64,000 nt of DNA from Streptomyces sp. SAI-135 (lineage in GTDB: Bacteria; Actinomycetota; Actinomycetes; Streptomycetales; Streptomycetaceae). Within the stretch, counting starts at the first letter, position 1, and every line of letters begins with the position of its first letter. The stretch is taken from positions 496,001 through 560,000 of the forward strand of contig NZ_JARXYP010000002.1 in the NCBI RefSeq assembly GCF_029893805.1, written 5' to 3'. Below the pieces are notes generated by a model. It was not told the origin of the DNA, searched no databases, and saw only the letters and a program-made list of their open reading frames with translations. A program made the translations under genes and the position numbers. Below are positions 35,426 through 43,417 of this stretch, piece by piece.

Positions 35426-36443
35426 TGATCTGCCACCCGACCTGGACCGACTCCGCACCCTGCGCGTGTGGCACGCCCTCTGGCTGCACCGCATCGACGC
35501 GAAGATCGCCCGACTGGAACGCCGCAACGCAGAAGAGGAACACGGCCGTCGCGCACGGCCACGGCCGCCGGAGTGGGTCGTGGAGGTCGGCATCGGCACC
35601 GGCACACCGCCCGTCCAGGTGCACGCCGGCACCTGCCACATGATCGGCTCACGCCGCCGCCCCGTCAGCCGCGACGAAGCCCGCCGCCTCCTCGCCGACG
35701 GACTGCGGGCCTGCACCCACTGCCAGCCCGACACCCAGCTCCACATCATCGACTTAGCCGGACGCGGCTCGAACGGCCGCACCAAGAACCGCGTCACCCG
35801 AAGGACGTGGGTCCCTCACGGCACCCTGACAACGACCTTGCCGGCTTTCCCGCGCCCTGCGGCGACGTACGCCAGCGCTTCCGGAGTCGATTCGACCGGC
35901 TCAGCGACGGACGCGATATCGGATGTGCGTGGCCTCCGGCGTGTCGATCACCCGGATGATCTCCAACTCGATCTCCGACGGCAAGACGTCGAACAGGCGA
36001 CGGCCGGCACCCAGCAGCACCGGGATCTGATGGATCTGCACCTCATCCAGCACCCCGGCCTCAAGCGCCCGTTGCGCCGTGTACGCGCCACGCACCTGCA
36101 CGTCCTTGTCCCCGGCGGCAGCCTTGGCCTGTGCCATCGCGCTCTCGATCCCGTCGGTCACGTAGGTCACCAACGGATAGCCCCAACGGGCGGCGGGGCC
36201 GGGCGGGCGGTGACTGGGCACGAAGATCGGAAGACCACCGTGATCACCGCCCCAGTGATCCATGAGCTCGGCAGTGCGTCGTCCCGCGAGCACCGCACCG
36301 GCTTTCTTCCATTCGTCCTGGAATTGCGCGGCCGGCTCGGACAACGTGCCGGTCTCGCCCTCCGGATCGGCCCACTTGTGCAGTCGTTCACCATCGTCGC
36401 CGCCCAGAAAATCGTTTGGATCGGCGATATATCCGTCGAGTGA
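35418..36443 (+). CDS. DUF6233 protein with read-through 3' extension
   Basis: The frame begins VFDDLPPDLDRLRTLRVWHA and continues with PPEWVVEVGIGTGTPPVQVHAG and SRDEARRLLADGLRACTHCQPD, all typical of DUF6233, a Streptomyces family of about 110-150 residues with a CxxC-like pair. The recognisable part ends near IIDLAGR (about 35765). The frame stays open to 36443, but from about 35900 it runs antisense through the reductase gene at 35901-36473 and has no family resemblance. The natural stop may have been lost, or the true C terminus was displaced. The GTG start at 35418 lies in the promoter repeats. It is divergent from the polymerase-like gene. Function is not known. Confidence 0.6.
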   Translation: MFDDLPPDLDRLRTLRVWHALWLHRIDAKIARLERRNAEEEHGRRARPRPPEWVVEVGIGTGTPPVQVHAGTCHMIGSRRRPVSRDEARRLLADGLRACTHCQPDTQLHIIDLAGRGSNGRTKNRVTRRTWVPHGTLTTTLPAFPRPAATYASASGVDSTGSATDAISDVRGLRRVDHPDDLQLDLRRQDVEQATAGTQQHRDLMDLHLIQHPGLKRPLRRVRATHLHVLVPGGSLGLCHRALDPVGHVGHQRIAPTGGGAGRAVTGHEDRKTTVITAPVIHELGSASSREHRTGFLPFVLELRGRLGQRAGLALRIGPLVQSFTIVAAQKIVWIGDISVE

Positions 36444-36473
36444 CATCGACATGTCGAGCACTGATGCGGACAC
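35901..36473 (-). CDS. dihydrofolate reductase-like (RibD C-terminal) protein
   Basis: The 190-residue protein fits the RibD_C/DHFR-like family: SMSLDGYIADPNDFLGG at the start, AGAVLAGRRTAELMDHWGG, VQVRGAYTAQRALEAGVLDEVQIHQIPVLLGAGRRLFD and an IRYRVRR end. These proteins bind NADPH and probably reduce small molecules; few have known substrates. GTG 36473 has AGGAGG 5 nt upstream; a frame reaching to 36509 is less likely. It overlaps the 3' extension of the DUF6233 frame on the other strand, and of the two this gene is the real one there. Confidence 0.88.
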   Translation of the reverse strand: MSASVLDMSMSLDGYIADPNDFLGGDDGERLHKWADPEGETGTLSEPAAQFQDEWKKAGAVLAGRRTAELMDHWGGDHGGLPIFVPSHRPPGPAARWGYPLVTYVTDGIESAMAQAKAAAGDKDVQVRGAYTAQRALEAGVLDEVQIHQIPVLLGAGRRLFDVLPSEIELEIIRVIDTPEATHIRYRVRR

Positions 36474-36689
36474 TTCGACCTCCTGTGGTTTCGATCCGGA
36501 GTGGTTCAACAGTGCTGTAGACCCGGCACGGCGGCATTACTCATCGGGCATCTCAGCGGCACCAGCTCTTGTGAAGGAGCGAACCCCGGGGGCCCGTACG
36601 CACACACGGCAATCCGCAGGACGGCTGCCAGGCCATGTGTGGCTGCGGCCTGAGCCGCGACATCGATCCCGCCACCGTCACGGCCTGGA

Positions 36690-37082
36690 TCAACTCCGCA
36701 GCACAGCGTCCACTCCGGTCAGTGAGAACAGCCGCTCGACCACTGGCGTGACTGGGCCCGACACACCGAAGCGGATTCCCGCTTCCTGAGCCTGCCGACG
36801 GGCACTGAGCAGGGCAGTCAGTCCAGAGCAGTCACAGAAGGACACCTGTGTGAAGTCCACCTCGACACATCGCGCACCGCTGATGACAGCGGCCAGCAAT
36901 TCGGCACGCAACTGGGGCGACGTCAGTTCATCCACCTCGCCCACTACCGGCACGATCATCCGATCGCCAACCGTCGTGCTGGAGATACGCAGTCGGCCAC
37001 CGGGCGCTGGCACCCTGTCCATGAAATCAGCGTCCCAACTGAAGGAATACTGGTCAACCGACACGTGAGCTGAAACCGGCAC
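36690..37082 (-). CDS. STAS-domain anti-sigma factor antagonist
   Basis: The protein is up to 130 residues long with a STAS domain at about 28-128: VPVVGEVDELTSPQLRAELLAAV, VEVDFTQVSFCDCSGLTALLSARRQA and VVERLFSLTGVDAVL. In RsbV/SpoIIAA proteins the phosphorylated Ser precedes the SGL turn; here DCSGL keeps that Ser. Such proteins bind RsbW-like kinases and so free alternative sigma factors. The start is uncertain: GTG 37082 gives the full frame, ATG 37022 is an alternative, and neither has a strong ribosome binding site. Other members of this pathway (ATPases at 37692 and 40181, STAS at 39759) lie nearby. Confidence 0.85.
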   Translation of the reverse strand: MPVSAHVSVDQYSFSWDADFMDRVPAPGGRLRISSTTVGDRMIVPVVGEVDELTSPQLRAELLAAVISGARCVEVDFTQVSFCDCSGLTALLSARRQAQEAGIRFGVSGPVTPVVERLFSLTGVDAVLRS

Positions 37083-37185
37083 TCACGCAACAGGCCGCTT
37101 GCTGATTCCCGGTGCGTTCGACGGCCACCCGAACCCATGCCGTGTACATCTGTGTGCTGGAGAGAGCGAAGGGCAGGCGTAGTCC

Positions 37186-37590
37186 ATGCGACCTCCCCCA
37201 CGCCATCACCTGATCCCTGAGCAGGTGGCCTACCGCGGCGACGAACCCCAGTTGTTCGATCCGGCCGCCGAACTGCTGAAAGAGCGCGACCAGCTCAGAC
37301 GCGCGATGAAGAGCCGCCCTGTGATCGACATGGCCCGTGGCGTGCTGATGGCGGGCTACGGCTGCCCGCCCCGAGAGGCCTGGGAGATACTGCTGGCCGT
37401 CTCGCAGCACGCCGACACCGGACTCCACGTCGTCGCCGACGCCATCACCCAGGCCGTCACGGGCACCCCCGTTCCCGAGCACCTTCAAGGACACCTGGCA
37501 GCGGCCGTCAAGGACTGGCAGGTCAGGTCAGTCAGGGATGAGAACGGATCACCGCGTAGCGGGACGACGCCGACGAGGGAAGGGCCGTAA
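37186..37590 (+). CDS. ANTAR-domain RNA-binding regulator
   Basis: The 134-residue protein has an ANTAR domain at about 28-90: ELLKERDQLRRAMKSRPVIDMARGVLMAGYGC and AWEILLAVSQHADTGLHVVADAI. ANTAR domains bind paired RNA hairpins and prevent transcription termination. This protein has no GAF or receiver domain, so any signal must come from partners or from expression. It lies between two minus-strand anti-sigma pathway genes. It is divergent from the STAS gene and convergent with the ATPase gene at 37692. Targets are not visible. Confidence 0.85.
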   Translation: MRPPPRHHLIPEQVAYRGDEPQLFDPAAELLKERDQLRRAMKSRPVIDMARGVLMAGYGCPPREAWEILLAVSQHADTGLHVVADAITQAVTGTPVPEHLQGHLAAAVKDWQVRSVRDENGSPRSGTTPTREGP

Positions 37591-37691
37591 CGCCAGGGGA
37601 GGCCGCAACGGCCCTTCCCCAGCAGTCCCGCAGCACGACGGCATCACCGTCCGTCCACGTGAGCGTCCACGGCGGACGGGCGGATGCCCGG

Positions 37692-38150
37692 TCATGGCTC
37701 GTCGGAGTTGTCGAGGAGTGCGATGCGGGCGGTGATGCGTTTGCCGACCGGCTCCCGCTGCGCCTCAAAACCCTGGGCGACGGCCATCACGATCTCCAGG
37801 CCGTGCTGGCCCACCCGCCCGATGTCGGCGGCCCGGGCCACCGGCAGCACCGGATCGCAGTCCCACACCACCACCTCGACCACGTCGTCGGCGATCCGCA
37901 GGTCCATCAGCACCGGGCCCGGCGCGTACTTGAGGGCGTTGGTGACCAGCTCACTGACCACCAGCCGGGTCAGGTCCGTGGCACGCTGCGAGACGTCCAG
38001 GCCGTGCTCGGCCTGGACGCGCGTGAGGAAGTCCGCGGCGTGCCGGCGGGCATGGGCGATGGACGCACTGTCCCCTTCCAGCGCCACCGTGGTCTGTATG
38101 GTCTGCTCCTTCGGCACCGGGACGTTCTCCCTCACCGGGACTGATTGCAT
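37692..38150 (-). CDS. RsbW-like ATP-binding regulator
   Basis: The 152-residue protein has a GHKL-type ATPase fold: the N box LVVSELVTNALKYAP, then VVVWDCDPVLP (D-x-x-x in the G1 position) and GRVGQHGLEIVMAVAQGF (G2). Streptomyces has many such single-domain HATPase_c_2 proteins that act as anti-sigma kinases or STAS-protein kinases. ATG 38150 has GGGGG 5 nt upstream; an open frame further upstream is not coding-like. The nearest STAS gene is at 36690. Confidence 0.87.
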   Translation of the reverse strand: MQSVPVRENVPVPKEQTIQTTVALEGDSASIAHARRHAADFLTRVQAEHGLDVSQRATDLTRLVVSELVTNALKYAPGPVLMDLRIADDVVEVVVWDCDPVLPVARAADIGRVGQHGLEIVMAVAQGFEAQREPVGKRITARIALLDNSDEP

Positions 38151-38366
38151 CGCGGCCCCCTTCACCCCTTTCACACCCCCACGCGTACCCCCAGCACACG
38201 CTTTACGCCCTCGGCACCAAGGAATTGCCCGACCTGCCAAGGGGCCGCGTTGCAAGGTGAAGGCGCTGGGTGCCAGGGCCGCCGGCCTGTGAACGGTGAC
38301 CGCACCACGGCTGCAACCCGGCGCCCACGATGCCCGGCACTCTCCCGGTGCCGGGCATCGTGCTGA

Positions 38367-38651
38367 GTCACAGGGTCAGTCGGTCTTCTCAAGTGCCGCC
38401 GTGGGACGCCCGGGTGCTCGAGGACAAGGCTCCGCCTCGGGCTGGAGCCCAGGGACCTCACCTGCACCAGCGAACCCAAAGCGGACCGACTTGGCCTTGC
38501 CGGCCGGCCCCGCGAGAGCACCTCCCGTGCACGCTGGATCACCGCGCTGACCACCCACCCGTCCCTGATCCAGTGCCCGATCATCACCGCGGACGACGGA
38601 ACGACGGTGATCGGCCGCACACCGGAGTCCGTCCGCTCGGTCCTGCTCTGA
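38367..38651 (+). pseudogene. arsenate reductase (ArsC)-like remnant
   Basis: In one frame, read without a proper start, the sequence LRLGLEPRDL ... ADRLGLAGRP ... ARWITALTTHPSLIQCPIIT-ADDGTTVIGRTPESVRSVLL ends at TGA 38649-38651. It matches the C-terminal half of thioredoxin-fold ArsC/Spx-like reductases (RLGLEP, HP.LI.RPII, VIGR.PE.V). In most relatives the site written here as QCPII has an Arg. The N-terminal half with the CxxC or Cys loop is missing. A short LKCRR piece just upstream in the same frame and an EDKAPP piece in a neighbouring frame hint at deletions and frameshifts. An ArsR gene lies 370 nt to the right, but on the other strand. Confidence 0.6.
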
Positions 38652-39020
38652 TCCGTCCTGCTCCGACCGCGCCACCGCCACTGGCCTGGGAGCCGCACAC
38701 AACGCTCCGGGCCGGCACTTGCCGTGGGCCCGAAGGTCATTGCCGGCGCTTCCTGCCGGGGCCGGGCCACGGGCTCGCGCGGCACCCACCGAGCCACGGG
38801 ATGCACCACTCGGCCCCGCTCCGGCCATGCCCGCCGGCCACTCATGCACGATCACCGCATGCACGCTGCCCCTCGGGCGCAGGCCGGGCCGGGCTCGGCC
38901 GCCGTCCGCGTGCCGGTCCAGGTGGGTGTGGCACAGCCCTGCCGGCCGGGGAGGCGGCCTTCGCACCCGCCGCAGAGCGCCGTCTACTCCCGGGAAACGG
39001 CAGCTGTTTATGGGCCGCCG
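38652..39020. other. 369-nt stretch without a recognisable gene
   Basis: This region lies between the arsC-like remnant and the ArsR gene. Open frames exist in several phases because stop codons are rare at this base composition. None has a ribosome binding site, a regular third-position bias or a family match. It may be further decayed DNA. Confidence 0.45.
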
Positions 39021-39371
39021 CTACGACGGCCGCTTTCCTTCCATCTGTGCGGCCTGCAGGTCGGCGAGCAGTTCGGCCTGCCCGGCCAGCACGCCCGACA
39101 GGATCGTGCGGGCCACCCGGAGCAGCTCGGCGACGTGTGGACTGGTCAGCGAGTAGTACACGGTCGAGCCCTCCTTGCGGCTCTTGACCAGGTTCGTGCG
39201 CCGCAGCACTGCCAACTGCTGCGAAAGGTGCGCAGGCTCGATACCCACCTCGGGCAGCATTTCCGCCACCGCGTACTCGCGCTCGCTGAGCAGTTCAAGA
39301 ACGCGAATGCGGGCCGGGTGGCCGAGGGTTTTGAAGAACTCGGCCTTCAGCTGGTACAGCGGCGTACTCAC
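39021..39371 (-). CDS. ArsR/SmtB-family regulator A
   Basis: The 116-residue winged-HTH protein begins VSTPLYQLKAEFFKTLGHPARIRVLELL and has the recognition segment IEPAHLSQQLAVLRRTNLVKSRKEGSTVYYSLTS. It has no Cys and no ELCVCDL site, so metal binding of the classical type is unlikely. Redox, other ligands or dimer-interface sensing remain possible. GTG 39371 is chosen after the GGGGAGGGG run; further upstream the frame is not coding-like. It is a close paralogue of the regulator at 42810-43148, and both have an ATTGC-N8-GCAAT-like site upstream. Its regulon is unclear since no gene follows it directly. Confidence 0.88.
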   Translation of the reverse strand: MSTPLYQLKAEFFKTLGHPARIRVLELLSEREYAVAEMLPEVGIEPAHLSQQLAVLRRTNLVKSRKEGSTVYYSLTSPHVAELLRVARTILSGVLAGQAELLADLQAAQMEGKRPS

Positions 39372-39527
39372 CTGGTTGTCCCCTCCCCCGTGCCGTCGCA
39401 CGGCCCCACCGGCCGGGCCTCGGCGTATCGCATCCACCCGCTCATCAACAACATGCGGCCCATCCTCGCGTGCGTCACCGGCCGGACCGAATCCGCACCC
39501 GAGCAGGAGCACCTCGGAATCCAGCAG

Positions 39528-39573
39528 TGACGACCTCAGGAGTTGCCAACGTTAGCAATTCCTGAGGTCGTCA
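39528..39573. promoter_or_regulatory. 19-bp inverted repeat with ArsR-type core
   Basis: Arms 39528-39546 and 39555-39573 pair over 19 bp with one mismatch around an 8-nt centre (CAACGTTA). The core GTTGC-N8-GCAAT (39542-39559) matches the site before the paralogous ArsR gene (43246-43265). It lies about 170 nt upstream of the ArsR A gene and after the STAS gene at 39759, so it could be an operator, a terminator for that operon, or both. Confidence 0.55.
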
Positions 39574-39758
39574 GGGAGGTCTGCATACGGAGCACCTCGC
39601 TGGGCAGGCCTGCGACGGAATGCGCTACGAGTGGGGTCCTGCCGGTACGGACCGACGCTCCGCCGAGGCCGCCCGCCTGGTCGTTGTCGGGTGCACGGTC
39701 GGCCGTCGGGCGTACAGCGGTGATGGTCCCTGCGCCACAGGGTGAGCAAACCTGCGGG

Positions 39759-40184
39759 CTACTCCGCCGCCTGGTCGTGGCCGCTGAGCCACCCCGTCGT
39801 ACGCCACTCATGACGTTCCTCGGTGAGTCCTTCACCTGCTGTCTCGCCTGTGCGATGCGCGGCGAGCGCCGCAGCCAGATCGGCATGCACAGGGATGTCC
39901 GGACAGTCGCGGGCGGGGACAAGTGAGCCGTCGGCGGGGATCGCGGCCAGTTCCAGCCGCCGGCCCGCCGCGGCGAGGCGGCGCGCCGCCTCCGTGATGG
40001 CCAGCTGCCCCTCGACCGACCAGCTGCGCAGTTCGCTCAGCTCGACGACAACCGGGCCGGTGCCACGGGCCACGACCCAGCCGATCGCACCAGCGAAACG
40101 ACGGGCCGCATCCGGACCCAGGTAACCGGCAACGGACAGGACACCGAGATCCTGCTCGATCGTGTAACGCCAGTCGATGGTCAT
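39759..40184 (-). CDS. STAS-domain protein
   Basis: The 141-residue protein has a STAS-like domain (about 1-110): YTIEQDLGVLSVAGYLGPDAARRFAGAIGWVV, VVVELSELRSWSVEGQLAITEAARRLAAAG. The DxSG site is changed (LRSWSVEG), so the usual phosphorylated Ser is uncertain. It is the last gene of a tight operon and overlaps the RsbW-like gene by ATGA at 40181-40184. It is the probable partner of that ATPase. ATG 40184 follows AAGGAAG. Confidence 0.83.
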   Translation of the reverse strand: MTIDWRYTIEQDLGVLSVAGYLGPDAARRFAGAIGWVVARGTGPVVVELSELRSWSVEGQLAITEAARRLAAAGRRLELAAIPADGSLVPARDCPDIPVHADLAAALAAHRTGETAGEGLTEERHEWRTTGWLSGHDQAAE

Positions 40185-40657
40185 GAAAGTGCACTTCCTT
40201 GTCCGGGTACCCATGGAGATCCGCTCAACGGTCGGAGCGGGAGGGTGATCCAGATGCTCTTGCCCCCGGCGTCGGCGTCACCTCGAACCCTGGCGCTGCC
40301 GCCCAGGCCGAGGGTGAGCTCCATGACGGTGGCCAGACCGCCGGCTCCCGTCTCCGTGAAGGGCTCGTGCAGTGACGGCTGGTAGGGGTGGCGGTCATGG
40401 ACGGCGAAGGCCAGGCAGTCAGGCCCCGCCGCATAGATCACGGTCACCGTCGGCGAGAGCGCAGCGGCGTGCCGGACACTGTTGGTGACCAGCTCGCTCA
40501 GGATCAACAGGGCCGGGTCCACCGCGGGATGGCGCAGGCTCACGCCCCACTCGATCAACGCCCGCTCGGCCGTCTGGCGGGCCAACCGCACGGCCGCCGG
40601 TTCGGTGGGCAGGGTGAGGACATGCCGGTAGGGCAGGGCATCGAGCCGCGTGGACAT
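40181..40657 (-). CDS. RsbW-like ATP-binding regulator
   Basis: The 158-residue GHKL-fold protein has LILSELVTNSVRHAA (N box), FAVHDRHPYQPS (G1) and TGAGGLATVMELTLGLGG (G2-like), and ends with GGKSIWITLPL. It resembles the HATPase_c_2 anti-sigma kinases of Streptomyces. It overlaps the STAS gene downstream by 4 nt and lies 3 nt after the PPOX gene. The STAS and ATPase pair suggests a partner-switch module tied to the SulP transporter operon. Confidence 0.87.
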   Translation of the reverse strand: MSTRLDALPYRHVLTLPTEPAAVRLARQTAERALIEWGVSLRHPAVDPALLILSELVTNSVRHAAALSPTVTVIYAAGPDCLAFAVHDRHPYQPSLHEPFTETGAGGLATVMELTLGLGGSARVRGDADAGGKSIWITLPLRPLSGSPWVPGQGSALS

Positions 40658-40660
40658 CGC

Positions 40661-41068
40661 TCACCCCTCCGCGCGGGCGAGGCGGAAACCGGTGACCGTC
40701 CGCGGGTGGACACGAAGGATCGTGTCGTGCGGGCCGTGCGTCCAGCCGGTAAGCGTACGGCGGTAGTGGGCGGCCTCATCCGGGTCCGCGATCACGTCGG
40801 TGGGACCCGTCACGGTCACCGTCCATCCGGTGCTGGTCACGGCGAGGATCTCGTCCACGTGGTAGGTCGCCGTCGTGGGCACGGCGGTCACCTGCACCGG
40901 GGTGCGCACGACCAGGCGGCCGTACTCCCAAACGTGCCGGGCAGGCCGTACGACGGGCTGCTCCCGCTGTACGAACACCAGCCGTCCCAGGCTGCTGCTC
41001 TCCACCAGCCACAGCGCCTCCGCGCCGGAGATGTCGGCCATGCGCACGGGGGCGGGAGTCGTGCTCAT
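40661..41068 (-). CDS. pyridoxamine 5'-phosphate oxidase-like flavin/heme-binding protein
   Basis: The 135-residue split-barrel protein (PPOX/FMN-binding-like) has LWLVESSSLGRLVFVQREQPVVRPARHVWEYGRLVVRT, FHVDEI-like VDEILAVTSTGWTVTVTGPTDVI and a C-terminal VTGFRL strand. Streptomyces has many such proteins in redox and dormancy-type clusters; they bind FMN, F420 or heme. It overlaps the SulP stop by 4 nt, so it is coupled to the transporter. The ligand is not known. Confidence 0.85.
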   Translation of the reverse strand: MSTTPAPVRMADISGAEALWLVESSSLGRLVFVQREQPVVRPARHVWEYGRLVVRTPVQVTAVPTTATYHVDEILAVTSTGWTVTVTGPTDVIADPDEAAHYRRTLTGWTHGPHDTILRVHPRTVTGFRLARAEG

Positions 41069-42810
41069 CGGACTGGTTCCTCACTGACGTCTGCCGCTCT
41101 CGGGCTCGTCGTCTGCCGCTTCTGCGCGGGGACGCCAGGAAGTACGCCCGCCCTCTCCAAGTGGTCCCGAGCGGCGCGGATCGCCTCGGGAGTGCCGGCG
41201 TACTCCCGGCCCTCCGGGAGAAGCAGCTGGAGCGCGCCGACCGAGTCGAGGACCTGGCGCTGGCCTGCGCGGATCCCCGAGGCGAGGACCACGATGCCGC
41301 GGTGGCGCAGCTTCTCCACGGCGTCCTTGAGGACGAGGGCGCCGGTGGCATCCATGGTCGACACCCGTGACATGCGCAGGATGACCACCCGGACATCGGC
41401 GACCTCGGTCAGCTCCAGCAGGAAGCGGTGCGCGGCGGCGAAGAACAGCGGCCCGTCGATGCGGTAGGCGACGATGTGCTCGGCCAGCAGCGCATGCTCC
41501 GCGGCACTGTGGTCACCGCGGTCGAGCGGCACCTGATCGAAGCGGGCCTGCTTCGCCACGGCGCGCAGGGCGAGGGCACCGGCGACGACGAGGCCGATGA
41601 TCACGGCGTACACGAGATCCAGGGCCAGCGTCGCCACGGCGGTGAGGGCGAGGATCAGTGCGTCGGAGCGGGTGGCCTTCGCCATGGCCTTGAGCGAGCC
41701 GACCTCGACCATGCGGATCGCGGTGGCCAGCAGGACACCGGCCAAAGCGGCCAGCGGAATCCTCGACACGAGCGGCGCCGCCCCGAAGACGATCACGGCG
41801 AGGACGGCGGCATGCGTGAGGGCGGCGAGCCGGGAGCCGGCGCCGGTGCGCACGTTGACCGCGGTGCGGGCGATCGCGCCCGTCGCGGGTACGCCGCCGA
41901 AGAGCGGGGCGGCGATGTTCGCCAAGCCCTGGCCGAACAGCTCCCGGTCCGGGTCGTGCCGCTGGCCGACCGTCATCCCGTCGGCGACCGAGGCGGACAG
42001 CAGGGACTCCAGCGCGGCGAGCGCCGCGACCGCCAGGGCGGGCGCGAGCAGGCTGCCGAGCGAGCCCAGGTCGAGAAAGGACAGCGACGGCACGGGCAGC
42101 CCCGACGGCAGTTCACCGATCGGCTTCGCCGCGTCCAGGCCGGCGAGCTGCGCCACGATCGTCGCCGAGATCACGGCGACGATCGAGAACGGCACGGTCG
42201 GCCGCCAGCGGGCCCCGAGCAGCATGACCGCGGCCACCGCGACCGCGAAACCGACGGCCGTCCAGTTCGGGGACTGCGCGAACTCCTCGACGGCCCGCCA
42301 GGTCACCACCAGCACCCGGTCGCCCTCCGGCCTGGGTACCCCGAGCGCGTTCGGGATCTGCTGGAGGCCGATCACGCAGGCGATACCGAGGGTGAAGCCC
42401 TCGACGACCGGGGCAGGCACGTACTGCATGTACTTCCCCGCCCGCAGCACCGCCAGAGCGACGAGCATGACGCCCGCCATCAGTCCGACGGTGAGCACCC
42501 CTGTGGGCCCGTACCGGCTCACGATCGGCACCAGGACCACCGTCATGGCGCCGGTCGGCCCGGACACCTGCAGGTTGGACCCGCCGAACACGGCAGCGAG
42601 CGCGCCCGCGACCACCGCGGTCGCCAGGCCCGCCGCCGCGCCCAGACCGGAGGAGACACCGAAGCCGAGGGCCAGCGGTAGCGCGACGATCGCCACGGTC
42701 CAGCCCGCCAGAAGGTCCCGGCGCGGGTCACGCCGCATCTCCGCGAGGTCGGTGCGCCTCGGCAGCAACAACACGATCCGGGCCCATGTCCGGCTGAATG
42801 GCGTGGTCAT
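41065..42810 (-). CDS. SulP-family anion transporter with STAS domain
   Basis: The 581-residue protein has about 10-12 membrane helices and SulP marks: AGWTVAIVALPLALGFGVSSGLGAAAGL, FGGSNLQVSGPTGAMTVVL, GVPATGAIARTAVNVRTGA and LAALESLLSASVADGMTG-like sequence. A cytoplasmic STAS domain (about 440-560) includes VVILRMSRVSTMDATGALVL. SulP proteins move sulfate, bicarbonate or other anions. ATG 42810 touches the stop of the ArsR gene (TGATG), so the two are coupled. The unusual presence of PPOX, RsbW-like and STAS genes in the same operon suggests linked redox or signal control of transport. The anion is not certain. Confidence 0.92.
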   Translation of the reverse strand: MTTPFSRTWARIVLLLPRRTDLAEMRRDPRRDLLAGWTVAIVALPLALGFGVSSGLGAAAGLATAVVAGALAAVFGGSNLQVSGPTGAMTVVLVPIVSRYGPTGVLTVGLMAGVMLVALAVLRAGKYMQYVPAPVVEGFTLGIACVIGLQQIPNALGVPRPEGDRVLVVTWRAVEEFAQSPNWTAVGFAVAVAAVMLLGARWRPTVPFSIVAVISATIVAQLAGLDAAKPIGELPSGLPVPSLSFLDLGSLGSLLAPALAVAALAALESLLSASVADGMTVGQRHDPDRELFGQGLANIAAPLFGGVPATGAIARTAVNVRTGAGSRLAALTHAAVLAVIVFGAAPLVSRIPLAALAGVLLATAIRMVEVGSLKAMAKATRSDALILALTAVATLALDLVYAVIIGLVVAGALALRAVAKQARFDQVPLDRGDHSAAEHALLAEHIVAYRIDGPLFFAAAHRFLLELTEVADVRVVILRMSRVSTMDATGALVLKDAVEKLRHRGIVVLASGIRAGQRQVLDSVGALQLLLPEGREYAGTPEAIRAARDHLERAGVLPGVPAQKRQTTSPRAADVSEEPVR

Positions 42811-43148
42811 CAGCCGACGACCTCTACGTCCTGCAGCTCGGCCAGCAACTCGTTCCGCCCGGCGAGCATCTCGGTCAGGATCCGCCGCGCGGCCTTCATC
42901 AAGTCGGCGACGTCGCCGCCGGCCAACTCGTAGACGACCGTCGAGCCCTCGCGGGTCGCGGTGACGATACCCGAGCGGCGCAGCACCGCCAGCTGCTGCG
43001 ACAGACCGGAGGGCTCGACCTCGATCTGAGCCAGCAGGCCCCGCACCGGCATCGGCCCGTCCTGCAGCAGTTCCAGCACGCGTATCCGTACGGGATGACC
43101 GAGCATCCGGAAGAACTCGGCCTTGGCTTGGTACAGCGGAACGGACAC
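42810..43148 (-). CDS. ArsR/SmtB-family regulator B
   Basis: The 112-residue winged-HTH protein begins MSVPLYQAKAEFFRMLGHPVRIRVLELL and contains VEPSGLSQQLAVLRRSGIVTATREGSTVVYEL. It has no Cys. It is the first gene of the arsR-sulP-PPOX-ATPase-STAS operon and overlaps sulP by one nucleotide. The perfect site AATTGC-N8-GCAATT lies 98 nt upstream, so it probably represses its own operon. It is a close paralogue of the regulator at 39021 and may compete for the same sites. Confidence 0.9.
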   Translation of the reverse strand: MSVPLYQAKAEFFRMLGHPVRIRVLELLQDGPMPVRGLLAQIEVEPSGLSQQLAVLRRSGIVTATREGSTVVYELAGGDVADLMKAARRILTEMLAGRNELLAELQDVEVVG

Positions 43149-43245
43149 GACCCCTCGGACTCTCCTGCAGGGCCCCGCGAACGGGGCGGAAGCGAAAGAC
43201 TGTGCCTACGGCCATCTGCAAACACAGCTAAGCCAGCATCTAACC

Positions 43246-43265
43246 AATTGCGAAATTTTGCAATT
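43246..43265. promoter_or_regulatory. AATTGC-N8-GCAATT operator of ArsR B
   Basis: A perfect 6-bp inverted repeat (43246-43251 and 43260-43265) around GAAATTTT makes a 20-nt AT-rich patch in GC-rich DNA. It is in the promoter region of the ArsR-SulP operon. The same core with the same 8-nt spacing lies upstream of ArsR A. Confidence 0.65.
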
Positions 43266-43417
43266 CAGCATCACACTGCGGTCACCGAGTCCTGATCGGT
43301 GAGTTCATGGCACGTACGCGCCGATGCCACCCGCACCAGTCATCGACGCGCCTTCGACGACCGACACCGCCCACGGACCTCGGCCGTCACCCTCACAGCT
43401 CGCCCCGGTGAAGCCGT

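Noticed and set aside
38330..39187. 285-codon plus-strand frame
   Set aside because: It is Pro/Arg-rich low-complexity sequence with no match. It overlaps the arsC-like remnant in another frame and the ArsR gene on the other strand.
42811..43221. N-terminal extension of the SulP frame
   Set aside because: The extension overlaps the ArsR gene in another frame and gives Arg/Gly-rich sequence without resemblance. ATG 42810 starts the typical SulP protein.
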